Positions 1-9,777 are shown, counted from the first letter of the stretch. The stretch is DNA of 12,546 bases from Byssothecium circinans (GCA_010015675.1 ML976977.1:578101-590646); one strand, 5' to 3'. A program made the numbers and translations. Notes: generated by a model not told the origin, from the letters alone.

Positions 1-60
1 TCACGTGTTGACCTCTATGCTCACGTGTTGACCTCTATGCTCACGTTTTAACCTCTACGC
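1..60. repeat. 20-bp tandem repeat, three units visible
   Basis: Two identical units, TCACGTGTTGACCTCTATGC, are followed by a third with four substitutions (TCACGTTTTAACCTCTACGC). The first bases of a possible fourth unit (TCAC) follow at 61-64. The array starts at the window edge, so its true length is unknown. The substitutions in unit three are C/T or G/A transitions apart from one G-to-T change, so only part of the decay is compatible with repeat-induced point mutation. Each intact unit carries the palindromic E-box CACGTG. I do not recognise the family; it could be a minisatellite or the internal repeat of a larger element. Confidence 0.9.
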
Positions 61-818
61 TCACTGAGCTCCAACTTTCCCAAAACTTGATACATTCTCA
101 AATGATTTAGACGGGCTACATTGTTGGGGGCAGTTAATATAGCTCGTCTATTTTTTTTCTTTTAATATTGAGAATTAGGGATGTTGTGGCTCAGTGGTCA
201 GATCGCTACGCAAGTTGGTGCTGGAGTGAAGTGATATTGGAGTAAAGATTTTAACTACCAGAAAATAAAGAAGCTGTTGTTCTTGATATTTGTTAATGAA
301 TTTTTTGATGCAACGTGTGCGGATACCAAAGCTACAATTCTTTAAAATCTTCATGTGTATCACCAGGGTTCTAATTTTTAAAGGTAAAGACACTGTGTAC
401 GGGTGGCTTTTTGAGGGCGCCGTGCTAACAAAACCGAACCAAACGCCCTCAGACGATATGACCTTGATGAATTACGCGAGAAGAAGGCCCCTACTGACTG
501 ACTGAGCGCGCTGAGATAAACTTAGAATGCTCTGCTGAGGATCGCTGACATAATACAATTAATTGAGCATTCCGCGCCTAGCCTACCATCGGGAAGTGTG
601 GGGAAAACGCGATCCGCAACACAGGGCAACAACATCCGTCTTTCAATGCCGACGCAAGCCTAACAAAGCTCCCCGAACAAAATACAAGTTACCCGTCATG
701 GCCGAGCCGAACTTCATCCATTACAGCCTCCGCCTTTCTTCACTTAACCACTGTCGCTTCACTACAGCATTGAGGTACACGAAAAGCCACGTCCGAGCTC
801 AGGAAGCTTTCTCCACAA
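61..818. other. Gene-free region upstream of SCOT
   Basis: No coding gene could be supported here. The left part (about 61-400) is AT-rich, with T- and A-runs, and looks like decayed repeat DNA. The right part (about 560-818) has a base composition closer to the coding neighbours and must contain the promoter and 5' leader of the SCOT gene. Open frames of 60-115 codons occur but show no recognisable family. One of them, at 563-907, runs over the SCOT start in a different frame. Confidence 0.6.
180..257 (+). repeat. Possible tRNA-derived SINE relic (A-box-like)
   Basis: At 187-197 the sequence TGGCTCAGTGG fits the RNA polymerase III A-box consensus (TRGCNNAGTGG) and is followed by TCAGATCGC, as in the D arm of a tRNA. 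About 60 bases on, at 246-257, AAGATTTTAACT could be a badly decayed B-box. The acceptor bases do not find a matching 3' strand and the D stem is broken, so this is not a working tRNA gene. The reading as a mutated tRNA-derived SINE is inference; chance resemblance is possible. Confidence 0.25.
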
Positions 819-2478
819 ATGCCGTCAATAACCCGCACCCTCCGAATAGCTTCACAGCTGTCGCGGAGCTCAACAAAGGTAGTCAGATTTCAACCACTAC
901 CAAATAACCCGCAAACTAACACAAAATAGACCTATCTCAACCTCTCCCGCAGCTTCTCGACAACCTACCGCCGCAATGAGATCAACAAAATCTACTCCTC
1001 CCCCGCCACGGCGATCGAAGACATGCAATCCAACAGCACACTCCTCTGCGGAGGCTTCGGGCTTTCAGGTGTCCCCGACACCCTGATCAACCAAGTACAA
1101 CAAACACCCTCCATCACCGGCCTAACCGCCGTCTCAAACAACGCCGGCATCGTAGGCTCGGGACTCGGGCTCCTCCTCGAAAGCAAACAAGTCAAGAAGA
1201 TGATCGCATCGTACGTGGGCGAGAACAAAGTGCTCGAGAAAATGTACCTGACGGGAGAACTGGAGCTGGAGCTCACACCGCAGGGAACATTGGCCGAACG
1301 GTGTCGAGCCGGCGGTGCAGGAATCCCCGCGTTTTACACACCCGCTGCTTTTGGCACCGTAGTGCAGACGGGCGAGCTGGCGTTGAAGCATAATAAAGAC
1401 GGCAGCGTGGCGCAGTATAGCGAGCCGAGGGACGTCAAGGTGTTTGCTGGGAAGTCGTATGTTATGGAAGAAGCGATCAAGGGCGACTATGCCTTCATCA
1501 AGGCCTGGAAAGCTGATCGGTTGGGGAACTTGCAGTTCCGCTTCTCGGCACAGAACTTCAATGGCGCGATGGCGCGGAATGCCAAGGTCACGATTGTGGA
1601 AGCTGAGCATATCGTTGAAGTGGGAGACCTGCCACCCAACGCGGTACATGTTCCCGGCATCTACGTTGATCGGGTGATCCAATCAACGGCCGAGAAGAAT
1701 ATCGAGAAGGTGGTTAATGCAAAGGATCCTAAAGATGCTGTCGGCGCATTGGGCAAGGGCGATACGGCGAATAAGCGCGAGAGGATCGTGAGGAGGGCGG
1801 CAAAGGAGTTTAAGAATGGGATGTACGCCAATCTGGGTATCGGTATGCCCATGTTAGCACCGTCCTTTGTCGATCCATCCATCGAACTCCAACTGCAATC
1901 CGAAAACGGCATTCTCGGTCTCGGACCGTATCCGCAAAAAGGCGCAGAGGATCCCGATCTCATCAACGCTGGAAAGGAAACGGTCACCCTCCTCCCTGGC
2001 GCATCCACCTTTGGCTCGGAGGAATCCTTCGGTATGATCCGTGCTGGGAAAATCGATTTGACCATCCTGGGAGCTATGCAGGTATCCGCCCGCGGAGACC
2101 TGGCGAACTGGATGTTGCCGGGCAAGGTCAAGGGCTTTGGCGGTGCCATGGATCTTGTGAGTAATCCGAGTGCGACAAAGGTCGTCGTCACTATGGAGCA
2201 TACGGATAAAAAGGGGACCCCCAAGATTTTGAAGCAGTGCGAGTTTCCGCTCACGGGTAAGGCGTGTGTGAGTAGGATTATTACGGATCTGGTAAGTCAT
2301 CTGCCTCGAGAATCAGGTCAAGACATGGCATACTGACTTCTCCTAGTGTGTTTTCGATGTCGATTTTACGGAGGGTTTGACGTTGATTGAACTTGCGGAC
2401 GGTGTCACTGTAGATGAGATCAGAGCGAAGACGGGTGCTGATTTTAAGGTCGCGGATGATATCAAGCCTATGCTTTAG
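819..2478 (+). CDS. SCOT: Succinyl-CoA:3-ketoacid CoA-transferase, mitochondrial (SCOT)
   Basis: Exons 819-878, 930-2291 and 2347-2478 join in phase 0 into 517 residues, close to the 520 of the human enzyme. SCOT moves CoA from succinyl-CoA to acetoacetate in the mitochondrial matrix. Exon 1 encodes a typical import presequence: it starts [18 protein letters not shown], rich in Arg/Ser with no acidic residue, and RSFSTTYRR follows in exon 2. The alpha-like half (about 35-280) has GGFGLSGVP at 61-69 and the conserved [10 protein letters not shown] stretch. A charged linker (about 281-303) leads to the beta-like half with the signature LQSENGILG; its Glu345 is the catalytic glutamate that forms the enzyme-CoA thioester. 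The first intron (879-929) carries ACTAAC before its acceptor and the second (2292-2346) carries ACTGAC. The start at 819 is chosen because it alone gives a targeting sequence in phase with the body. The gene is convergent with the lectin gene. Nothing is truncated. Confidence 0.96.
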
Positions 2479-2946
2479 AACCTCTTGCGGGTAAGATAGC
2501 CTTGGGACATAAGCTACGAAAATTTGCATCGTTGATGAAGCTTAAAGATTTCAAGGCACTGAATCTCCCCAGGATGAGTTTTGCAGAGTATCAGCGTTAA
2601 CTTGGTTGCTGAGATTTTGCTACCGCAAAAGAGAGCTTCTTTTCCCAATGTTGTATATACTCACATCACATCACATAGCCATTTTGAACGCTCCACGAAC
2701 AGGGTATAAGCTCTGTATATCAACTTAAACTTATTTTACAACTTCACGATATTGCTCTTCCCCCATCTTTCCCCCCGCAAAGAAGCAAATGACCCGACCC
2801 TATAACCAACCCGCTGAACGCCATGCCAAATATACCACAGGCGGACGGAGAATCACAACACATGTACAAAAGGAAGCGCTCTATGATACAAACTGCAGGA
2901 GGTATCAAGACAGAAGAGGAGGGAGGGAGGAAGAGGGGAGAAGCAC
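2479..2946. other. Convergent 3' intergenic region (SCOT / lectin)
   Basis: This stretch holds the 3' untranslated ends of two converging genes. TTGTATATAC at 2651-2660 may be a polyadenylation efficiency element for SCOT. A pure purine run of 32 bases (2912-2943, with GGGAGGGAGG at 2921-2930) lies directly against the lectin stop codon; in the lectin transcript it would be an oligopyrimidine tract. Open frames in this stretch are short and unrecognised, and no gene is supported. Confidence 0.6.
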
Positions 2947-4472
2947 TCATAGGTACTTCTTCGGCGCGCCATGCCGCCTCGTCTTATACACTCTCCAAGC
3001 CCCAAAGACCATGATCTGTATGGCCACTGCAATGAACACGAAAGTCGTCATGCTAGGACCGTGTTTACCGACGACTGTTTCATATTAGTCTATCGTCCTC
3101 TTGTGATTTTCTTTTATAGACGGATGGATAGGGGGAGGACTTACCATCAGCCATCTGTCCCGGGATGCTATTCGCAATAGCATTATGGCCCCTCTCCATT
3201 GCAAAGTGGATCTGATTCAACATATCCTTGAAATCCTTGCTCTCTAAATCCCTCAACGTCTCCATGGTCGTGCGCTCCACTTTCTCCACGTTACGCTGCA
3301 CGGCGCTGACTTGGTCGTGCATAGGCGTCACTCGACCCATTAGTTGGTTGAAGCGCTCGTCTTGTTCGGCCATGTAAGTGTCCAGCATGTCGAATAGATC
3401 ATCTAGTCTGTGAGTGATAATCTGAATGCGGTTGTGTAGATCGACGAATTGGTCTTGTTGTGATTTGATGTTTGCGGCGAAGACGTCTTCGAGCATCTGG
3501 GGGACATTAGGGTTTGCGTCGTGGCGGGCCTTGTCGCGGGCTTCGCGCTCTTGACGGTAGGAGTGGTGGACTCGCGGCGGAGGTTGGACGTTCGGGTCGA
3601 AATGGTGTTGCTGCTGCTCGTGATGTTGCTGTGAGTCGCCAAGGTGCTGTTGTTGGTTGTGGCTGCCGGGCTCTTCGCGCGTGTACGTGTTCGTGGTGGA
3701 GACTATGAAGCGGTGGATCTCGAAGGAGTCGGGGTTTTCGGCGCTGGATGCGGAGATTCCGAAGTAGTAGCCCTCAGGGAGCTTGACCTAATTATGATAT
3801 TAATATAAACGGAGGGCTACGTTCGTAGTGGAAACAGCTTACCTTGTTTGTCGAGAAGCATGGGTTGCCGTCGACAGTGACTTCAAGATTGCCATTAGCC
3901 TGCTTGAGCTTGACAGCGCTCAGTCTTCCCAGGTTCCTGTACGCATAATCGCACTGTCCAAAAGCCAACGTATCCGGGTCCGAATGCGCCTTGATATCCA
4001 TATTTCCATCGTTTAGGAACCCTCGAATTGACCCGCCCCGCCCCTCATATTGGTCAATTACCAACACCAACCCATCGAACCTGGGCGCTGTATATAAGCT
4101 CGTAGGCGGACCATCCTTCTGCGAATCCTTGGTATACCAAATTTGTAGGTTCCCGCCTCCTCTCTCCATACCCGACACGCGGAACGACATTTCAGCCTGC
4201 CAGTCGCCCGCATGATAGAGGGGCTCTTCGCTCCATAGTGCACCGCGCTTGTTTCCGGGCCACGGAGGCGTAAGAATTACGCGATCGGAGTGGATCTCGG
4301 GGTCCCATCCCTCACCCTTCAGGTGGAAATGTGGGATCGCGCGTAGGTTCGGAGACACATCTTTGCCGTTTTGACCGAAGCTGTGCGAGTCTATGATGTA
4401 CGAGGCACGGGCAGTCGAGAGGGCAAGCGCGGACCAGGCGACGCTGCGGAGCGTCGACGAGGTTATGTACAT
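2947..4472 (-). CDS. Emp46/Emp47-like L-type lectin, ER-Golgi cargo receptor
   Basis: Exons 4472-3843, 3787-3145 and 3074-2947 give 466 residues. The order is: signal peptide (about 1-24, ending TARA), L-type lectin domain (about 25-245), a Gln/His-rich linker (253-272), an amphipathic region likely to be coiled coil (about 308-410), one membrane helix (about 434-452) and a short cytosolic tail ending KKYL. The lectin fold is shown by RGALWSEEPL, IWYTKD (111-116), FDGLVLVIDQY (132-142), Cys174 and Cys205 (the conserved disulfide pair) and GYYFGISAS (216-224). KKYL fits the KKXX COPI retrieval signal, so cycling between ER and Golgi as a type I protein is likely. The Asp and Asn that bind calcium and mannose in VIP36/ERGIC-53 appear replaced (GGN for GDG; DQYEG for DxYxN). 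A downstream in-frame AG could serve for the last exon but would cut into the membrane helix. It is divergent from prohibitin-2. Confidence 0.94.
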
Positions 4473-5399
4473 GCTGGTGGGAAACGGATGCGATCAGGTA
4501 GAGAAATGTGGGGTGAATGCAAGGGACGGCTGGTTAATTGGGATGACTGCGCAGACGCAGAATGAAAGGTCCCAAGGCAGCACAGCTAGTTAGAGTTCTG
4601 TCAGTAAAAGTTCATATCGTCTCAATGCGCGATGAAAGAAAGGACACCTACAAGACCTTGATCCTGATCCAGATAGCTTCAGCTACACAAAGCAAAGTAC
4701 AGACGACAGCGCCAACACTATACACACAACTCGGGCTGTATGAAATAGGAAAAGGGTATCTCTGAAAAGACCAATGAACAGACCGTCGCAAAGCCAGCTC
4801 ACGGGGAGGGAAAGAATTATAGAATTCGGGGAGAAGTTGACGTTGTCATTTGAACAGCTTGCATCACTCTCGGATCTTAATTGGCCTGATCCGTGCGCGT
4901 CGGAAACGCGAGATTCTAGTGTCTGTCGTTTGAGAGACGTCGGGGCCAAGAGCTCGAAACTATGCAAGGATGAAAGATACGGGTCTGGGTTCTCCCTGGA
5001 AGCTTCAGAGGGTGCAGTTATGAGTTTCAGGGTTTGGAGGTGTGACTTGCCGTTCCCACTTGACTGCATCTGACTGGAGTGTGGGAACGGATCTTTTGAT
5101 ATGAGAGGCAATTGCAACGAAGAAGAGAACTCGGGAATTCAATAAGTATTGCACAAGCTTTGAGACAGTCCTCAGAATAAACGATATCTTTAGATATGTT
5201 CATCTTTAAATCCAAAGGTAGTTAAGAGCTGGGGTATCTCTTGGCGTGAGTACGCAATGTCGCATCCTTGCACCATCGCGGAGCTCCAGTTTCGCCGAGG
5301 ATTCTTTCCGTCGACCTCATCACCAGCTCCATCGGCCAACACCACGACCAGCACTCCGAACACCCGCCGCGTCATCCTTCCCGGCCTCCTACCGTCGAT
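4473..5399. promoter_or_regulatory. Bidirectional promoter region (lectin / prohibitin-2)
   Basis: This 927-base stretch lies between the two divergent start codons and must hold both promoters and 5' leaders. ATTGG (CCAAT on the minus strand) occurs at 4537-4541, about 65 bases upstream of the lectin start codon, and again at 4880-4884. No clear TATA box was picked out. A minus-strand open frame of 144 codons (5117-4683) ends in a hydrophobic stretch but has no recognised family and is treated as chance. The 5' leader of prohibitin-2 probably occupies the last 100-200 bases, which are C-rich on the + strand. Confidence 0.55.
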
Positions 5400-6473
5400 A
5401 TGTCTGCTCCCGACCCAAAGGAAGCTTGGAACCGCCTTCAAACCGAACTCACTCGACGAACCGCTCGATTCGGAGGCGCCGGTGGAGGACCACCAAAGGG
5501 CTTCGGTGGAGGTATAGCAGCGCTTGTCGTAATCGGCGGAGGGATCTTTGTTGCGAATAATGCGCTGTTCAACGGTACGCATTCCCCTTTCGCACATCAT
5601 CGGATGCAGATTGAATGTGGAAATGGCGGTTAGTTCATACGACGCATAGCTAACACAACGCAGTCGACGGAGGCCATCGAGCGATCAAATACACGCGTCT
5701 AGGCGGCGTCCAAAAAGAAATCTACGCCGAAGGAACGCATTTCCGCCTTCCCTGGTTCGAGACGCCCATCACCTACGATGTGCGCGCGAAGCCGCGGAAC
5801 GTCGCCTCCCTCACCGGCACCAAGGACTTGCAGATGGTCAACATAACCTGCCGTGTGCTCTCGCGGCCGCGCATCGATTCTTTGCCGCAGATCTACAGGA
5901 CGCTGGGAACCGACTATGATGAGAGGGTGCTGCCGTCGATTGTGAATGAGGTGTTGAAGAGCGTGGTCGCGCAGTTCAATGCGAGTCAGTTGATTACGCA
6001 GCGTGAAAATGTTAGTCGGTTGGTGAGGGATAATTTGGTGAGGAGGGCCGCGAGATTTAATATCATGTTGGATGATGTTTCTCTTACTGTGAGTCTTCCC
6101 ATGGCATGATTTGTCCGGCAGACCGTGAGCTAATAATTTCTAGCACCTCGCCTTCTCTCCCGAATTCACCGCCGCTGTTGAAGCAAAACAGGTCGCCCAG
6201 CAAGAAGCCCAGCGCGCCGCCTTCGTCGTCGACAAAGCCCGCCAGGAGAAGCAAGCCACCGTCGTCCGCGCCCAGGGTGAGGCCCGCTCCGCCGAGCTGA
6301 TTGGTGACGCTATCAAGAAATCAAGGTCATATGTCGATCTGAGGGAGTTCGAGAACGCGAAGAGCATCGCACAGATACTGCAGCAATCGGCGAACAAGGT
6401 GTACCTGGATGCGGGAGGTTTGGGCTTGAACATCACCCAGTCGGTTTCTGACAAAGAGAAGCGGGCTAGATAG
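5400..6473 (+). CDS. PHB2: Prohibitin-2, mitochondrial inner-membrane scaffold
   Basis: Exons 5400-5574, 5664-6088 and 6144-6473 join to 309 residues, the usual length for fungal PHB2. PHB2 forms ring complexes with PHB1 in the mitochondrial inner membrane; these stabilise respiratory-chain proteins and cristae and restrain the m-AAA protease. The N-terminus starts [10 protein letters not shown], followed by a Gly-rich stretch and a single membrane anchor (about 38-57, [20 protein letters not shown]). The SPFH/band-7 domain (about 59-225) contains [14 protein letters not shown], the EGTHF...PWFETP stretch and [19 protein letters not shown]. The C-terminal third, [21 protein letters not shown] onward, is the charged coiled coil. 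The first codon split (aac g|tc) and the phase-0 second junction are both consistent. The reading frame stays open upstream to another ATG at 5268, but the start at 5400 matches the family's normal N-terminus. It is divergent from the lectin gene and convergent with allantoinase. Confidence 0.97.
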
Positions 6474-6714
6474 ATGAAAGTACCAGACGGGAGTCTCAGT
6501 GCGGGTGGGAGCGGAGAGGATATTGTTCCATGACAGCATGTATAATTAGGAAGGGAAAAGCTGTGATGGTGCGTTAGCGTGCAGTATGCGTAGCTTTCCA
6601 CTCTTGTCTTACATAGGAATATCTTTGAAAAAGTCTCACAAGATGCGTGAAAAGTGGACATGTTATATGACTTCTTTTCATTTCGTGTCTGCACTATTGC
6701 TAAGACTACGTACG

Positions 6715-6720
6715 AATAAA
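6715..6720 (+). terminator. Candidate poly(A) signal for PHB2
   Basis: AATAAA lies about 240 bases after the PHB2 stop codon, in an AT-rich context. Fungal poly(A) signals are degenerate, so this is a candidate only. Confidence 0.4.
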
Positions 6721-6863
6721 GCATCCGAGAAATGCTTCCCCAACGCCTGACGTCTAAATGCCGATGAGATGATATAATGCTAATCTTGACGCCCATCTAA
6801 TGACACAGCTAAGAAAAACCCGTCTACACATACCTCATCCCGTCCCACCTTTCCTCCCAATGC

Positions 6864-6869
6864 TTTATT
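6864..6869 (-). terminator. Candidate poly(A) signal for allantoinase
   Basis: The minus strand reads AATAAA about 50 bases after the allantoinase stop codon, a normal distance for a 3' end signal. The two AATAAA sites imply 3' ends that approach or overlap each other. Confidence 0.45.
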
Positions 6870-6918
6870 TCCAGACGGTGATTCATGCTCATCAATCATC
6901 TCTCATACCGTCCACAAC

Positions 6919-8638
6919 CTATTTGCTCATCTTCCTCGGCTCAAGCAACAACTTCCCCCTCGGACCCGCCTTCTCCACAAAACCCCATTCTCTCGAAAAG
7001 ACACGCTGACCGCGCAACCACGTCTCGCGCACAACGCCCTTCAGCGTCTTATTCTCGTACGGCGAGACTTTGTTTCTGAAGAGCATGGTGCTGGGTTCGA
7101 CCTAGATCATCATCATTAGCCCTCTAATCCCGATTTCGAGAATACGTCGGTGGTATAAGTAGGTTAGGGGCTTACCTGGAACTCAGCCACATCGTCAAAG
7201 ACAACAATATCAGCATCGAACCCAACGCCAAGATCCCCTTTGCTCTTCTCCAATCCCACCTGCTTCGCCGTGTTCTTGCAACACCACCGCACAACCTCCT
7301 CAACGCTGAAATTCTCATCCCTCCGCGTCCCTTCGGTCCACAGAATCGGCAAACCCAGCCCAACGCTGGAAATCCCTCCCCAGGCGCTGAAGAAATCACC
7401 CTTCTCTTCTGGCCCTTCCATTTCTCCCTCTGAGCTCTCGCAGCTTGAGCAGTCTTTGGCGTGGGCGGGGTTGCGCTTGGCCTGCGACTTGGGGGCGAAT
7501 TCGGCGGGCAGGAGCTTGATGTCGGGTGTGCAGGGGGAGTGGTCGGAGACGATGGTTTGGATTACGCCTGAGGTTTGGTCTTGGAGGAGTTCGGCCCAGA
7601 GACCGTCTTGGTTTGATTGGGAGCGGATGGGTGGGCAGCACTTGTGTCGTGTGTCTCCTTCCTTGATGGTTTCAGCGGCCAAAGTGAGGTAATGGAAGCA
7701 TGTCTCTGCGGTGATCTTGATACCTTTTGCACGAGCTTCGCGGAGCATCGGAATCGCTTCCATGGCTGAGAGATGCACGATGTGGAGCTGCAGGTCTGGA
7801 GCTAGATGGGTGAGAGAGAGGATCTCGGCGATGGCGTAGGTTTCGAAGGACGGGGGGCGGGAGTCGAGGAATGTGGAGTAGTGGTTTAGAGGTCCTGTGG
7901 GGGCGAGAGGTGGGTGTGCGCGTTGAACGTCGTCGCCTACTGAGTCGGTGATGGGTGGGATCATTTCGGCGTGGAACATGAGGGTTGTGGCGGAGTCTTT
8001 GAGTTCAAGGAGCGCTTTGGAGATGTCTGTTGATGCGACAGCTGGGAACTCCTCGACCTGGTTTAAATGGTTAGCTTTGTGCTGGTAGGAAATTGGAGCG
8101 AACGTACACCACTGTCGATCAAGAAGCCCTTGAAACCGCGTACACCCTCGTCGACGAGCCCTTTCAGCTCACTAGTATTGCCAGGTACCACACCACCGTA
8201 GAAGCCAACGTCAACCCAACACTTGCCTTGGGAGGCCTCGACTTTGATCTTCAAGTTCTCCACAGTAGTAGTGGGAGGGATCGCGTTCAGTGGCATGTCA
8301 ACAACAGTAGTCACGCCTCCGAAAGCAGCGGCACGAGTGCCAGTCCAGAACCCCTCCCATTCAGTCCGACCGGGCTCGTTCAGATGCACATGAGCATCCA
8401 CAAGACCCGGAAGCAAGATGTGGGGCGAGTAGTCGGTGTAGGTAGTGCCCTCAGGGAAATCTATAGGAGGAAGCACGGAGTGGAAGATGGAAGTGATCTT
8501 GCCCGTGGCGTTGGACACCACGATTGTGGCTTCAGTGAGCCTTCCTGCTACTACGGCTCTTGATGATGCGAGGACAGTGATGGGGTGTAAGGGTGTGTCG
8601 TGAGGCATGGGAGGAGGGCTAGTCGCGTGAGGAGCCAT
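6919..8638 (-). CDS. DAL1: Allantoinase
   Basis: Exons 8638-8108, 8057-7176 and 7101-6919 join in phase 0 to 531 residues. Allantoinase hydrolyses allantoin to allantoate, the step after urate oxidation in purine breakdown, so nitrogen can be recovered from purines or ureides. It is an amidohydrolase-fold enzyme with a two-metal site, and all ligands are visible: His83 and His85 in [16 protein letters not shown], the lysine to be carbamylated at 170 (RGFKGF), His206 (MFHAEM), His272 (HIVHLSA) and Asp349 (VSDHSPC). The N-terminal residues up to about 75 form the small beta part. [14 protein letters not shown] near the C-terminus is the closing strand set. An acidic insert with CSSC (380-383) precedes the [16 protein letters not shown] segment. 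Intron branch sites GCTAAC and GCTAAT are clear. The start codon is followed by a Pro/His-rich leader, and no later Met in phase would keep the N-terminal fold. No membrane or targeting signal is evident. In yeast DAL genes respond to nitrogen supply; here no GATA-type element was confirmed. Confidence 0.96.
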
Positions 8639-9123
8639 GTTGTTGGAGAAGTGTATGTGAAAATGTTCGACGACCGTAAGAAGCGCTAAACAATAGAATA
8701 GACAGGAGATATGTTACAAATGGGGTCGCGGGGGAGACAGAGCTATAAGCAATCGGAACTCGGAACGTCGGTAAAGGACGTACGGAGGCCCTCCCTTCTG
8801 TGAGACAAGCGTGGTGCAGATAAGCAAGATAGATAAGAACACGCTCGGTGTATGCAAGCCAAACTACAGGCTTGGTCAAAGAGGTAGGGACAAAAAGCGG
8901 CTTTAGGGACAGAAATCCTCCGTCTTGTGAAACGATTCGGAAGGAACAAAGAAAGGTCCTCAGGAAATTAAGCCAGGTCTATCAAAGCAGAATCTGGGGT
9001 ACCGACGCCTTTATCAATAACATGGCGATAAGTACGAGCTATGGCCTCCAGAGGGTTCGGAATAATACTGCAGTCAGTGGAGCCTTGCTACCCACGTGGC
9101 TTCCTCGGCCTGAGTGGCGCCGG

Positions 9124-9142
9124 TTACTCGATAGAAATTTGT
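9124..9142 (+). repeat. Dispersed repeat copy, TTACTCGATAGAAA...TTTG
   Basis: The 14-mer TTACTCGATAGAAA at 9124-9137 recurs exactly at 9779-9792. In both copies it is followed by TTTG, with two extra bases (CC) in the second copy. Confidence 0.6.
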
Positions 9143-9777
9143 AGGCAAGCTGATACCTGAGGCTATCGAGGGAGACGACCACCTTCCCGCTATGCATACA
9201 AGTTGCTAGCTCTTGCCATTGCTGTGTCCTTCCCTAGCCATGCTGGATCTAGCGCCGATGCAGACTGCGGGTATGGAGGTGGTAAGGGTGCTCCTGCAAA
9301 GTAGAGCGGACATGATTCCGGTGGATTAGAAGGGCTGCTGATTGAAATCTGTCGACAGGGTTTGGGAGCGTTTGATCGATAAGCTGGTGTGGTCACTGTG
9401 GTGTGGAGTGGTGTATTGTGGAGCCAGGGCTGCAGGCTGTGAGATAACGATTAGATAGATACGTAGGGTCCACCGCGTATCGTGGCCGAGACCGGATCAG
9501 CGCAAGGAGCTAGCGCAGGTCAGGTCGAAAACAATCCGAGGGTCCAGTTCTCCAGTTAAATTCACAATGACGTCCACTGTTCCTGAAAAAATTTGGGACG
9601 AAAGAGCTATTGACTTTTGCATCATCCTCCCAGGAATAAATCACGTCCTGCGTCCTTGTTGATGGTGTTGCTGTGAGAATGCAAGGCTAAGCGTCGGATG
9701 CTACGCAGTAACCTTAGAAGGAGTTGGGCGCCGAAAACTTCCGGGGTCCAGTAGCGATAGCTCTCAACACCTGAGCC

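Larger units (their letters stand above)
6474..6918. other. Convergent 3' intergenic region (PHB2 / allantoinase)
   Basis: This region holds the 3' untranslated ends of two converging genes. A poly(A) signal candidate is visible for each strand and listed separately. A long minus-strand open frame here (6796-6140) is mainly the shadow of prohibitin-2 exon 3 and its trailer, and no gene is supported. Confidence 0.6.

Noticed and set aside
1..60. CRISPR array or telomere repeat
   Set aside because: The units are contiguous without spacers and unlike TTAGGG-type telomere repeats; the genome is eukaryotic.
187..260. A functional tRNA gene
   Set aside because: Only the A-box region fits. Acceptor and T arms do not pair and no clean B-box is present.
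563..907. 114-codon plus-strand open frame overlapping the SCOT start
   Set aside because: It is in a different frame from the presequence exon, runs through the SCOT intron, and has no recognisable domain. Joining it to exon 2 breaks the SCOT frame.
1134..1682. Long minus-strand open frames inside SCOT (also 1661-2254 and 1854-2300)
   Set aside because: They are antisense shadows of a strongly conserved coding exon.
4683..5117. 144-codon minus-strand open frame with a hydrophobic C-terminus, upstream of the lectin gene
   Set aside because: It has no family resemblance, low-complexity Ser-rich composition, and lies in the shared promoter region of two divergent genes. Most likely chance.
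5268..5399. Upstream in-frame ATG that would extend prohibitin-2 by 44 residues
   Set aside because: The added His/Pro/Ser-rich residues are unlike PHB2 proteins, while [10 protein letters not shown] at 5400 matches the family's N-terminus. Most likely 5' leader.
6140..6796. 218-codon minus-strand open frame over the end of prohibitin-2
   Set aside because: About half of it is the complement of PHB2 exon 3; the rest is 3' trailer with no domain.
7240..7692. 150-codon plus-strand open frame inside allantoinase
   Set aside because: It is an antisense shadow of exon 2, which carries the catalytic metal ligands on the other strand.
8848..9144. 98-codon plus-strand open frame upstream of allantoinase
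   Set aside because: No recognisable motif, no supporting splice pattern, and a length expected by chance in 2 kb.
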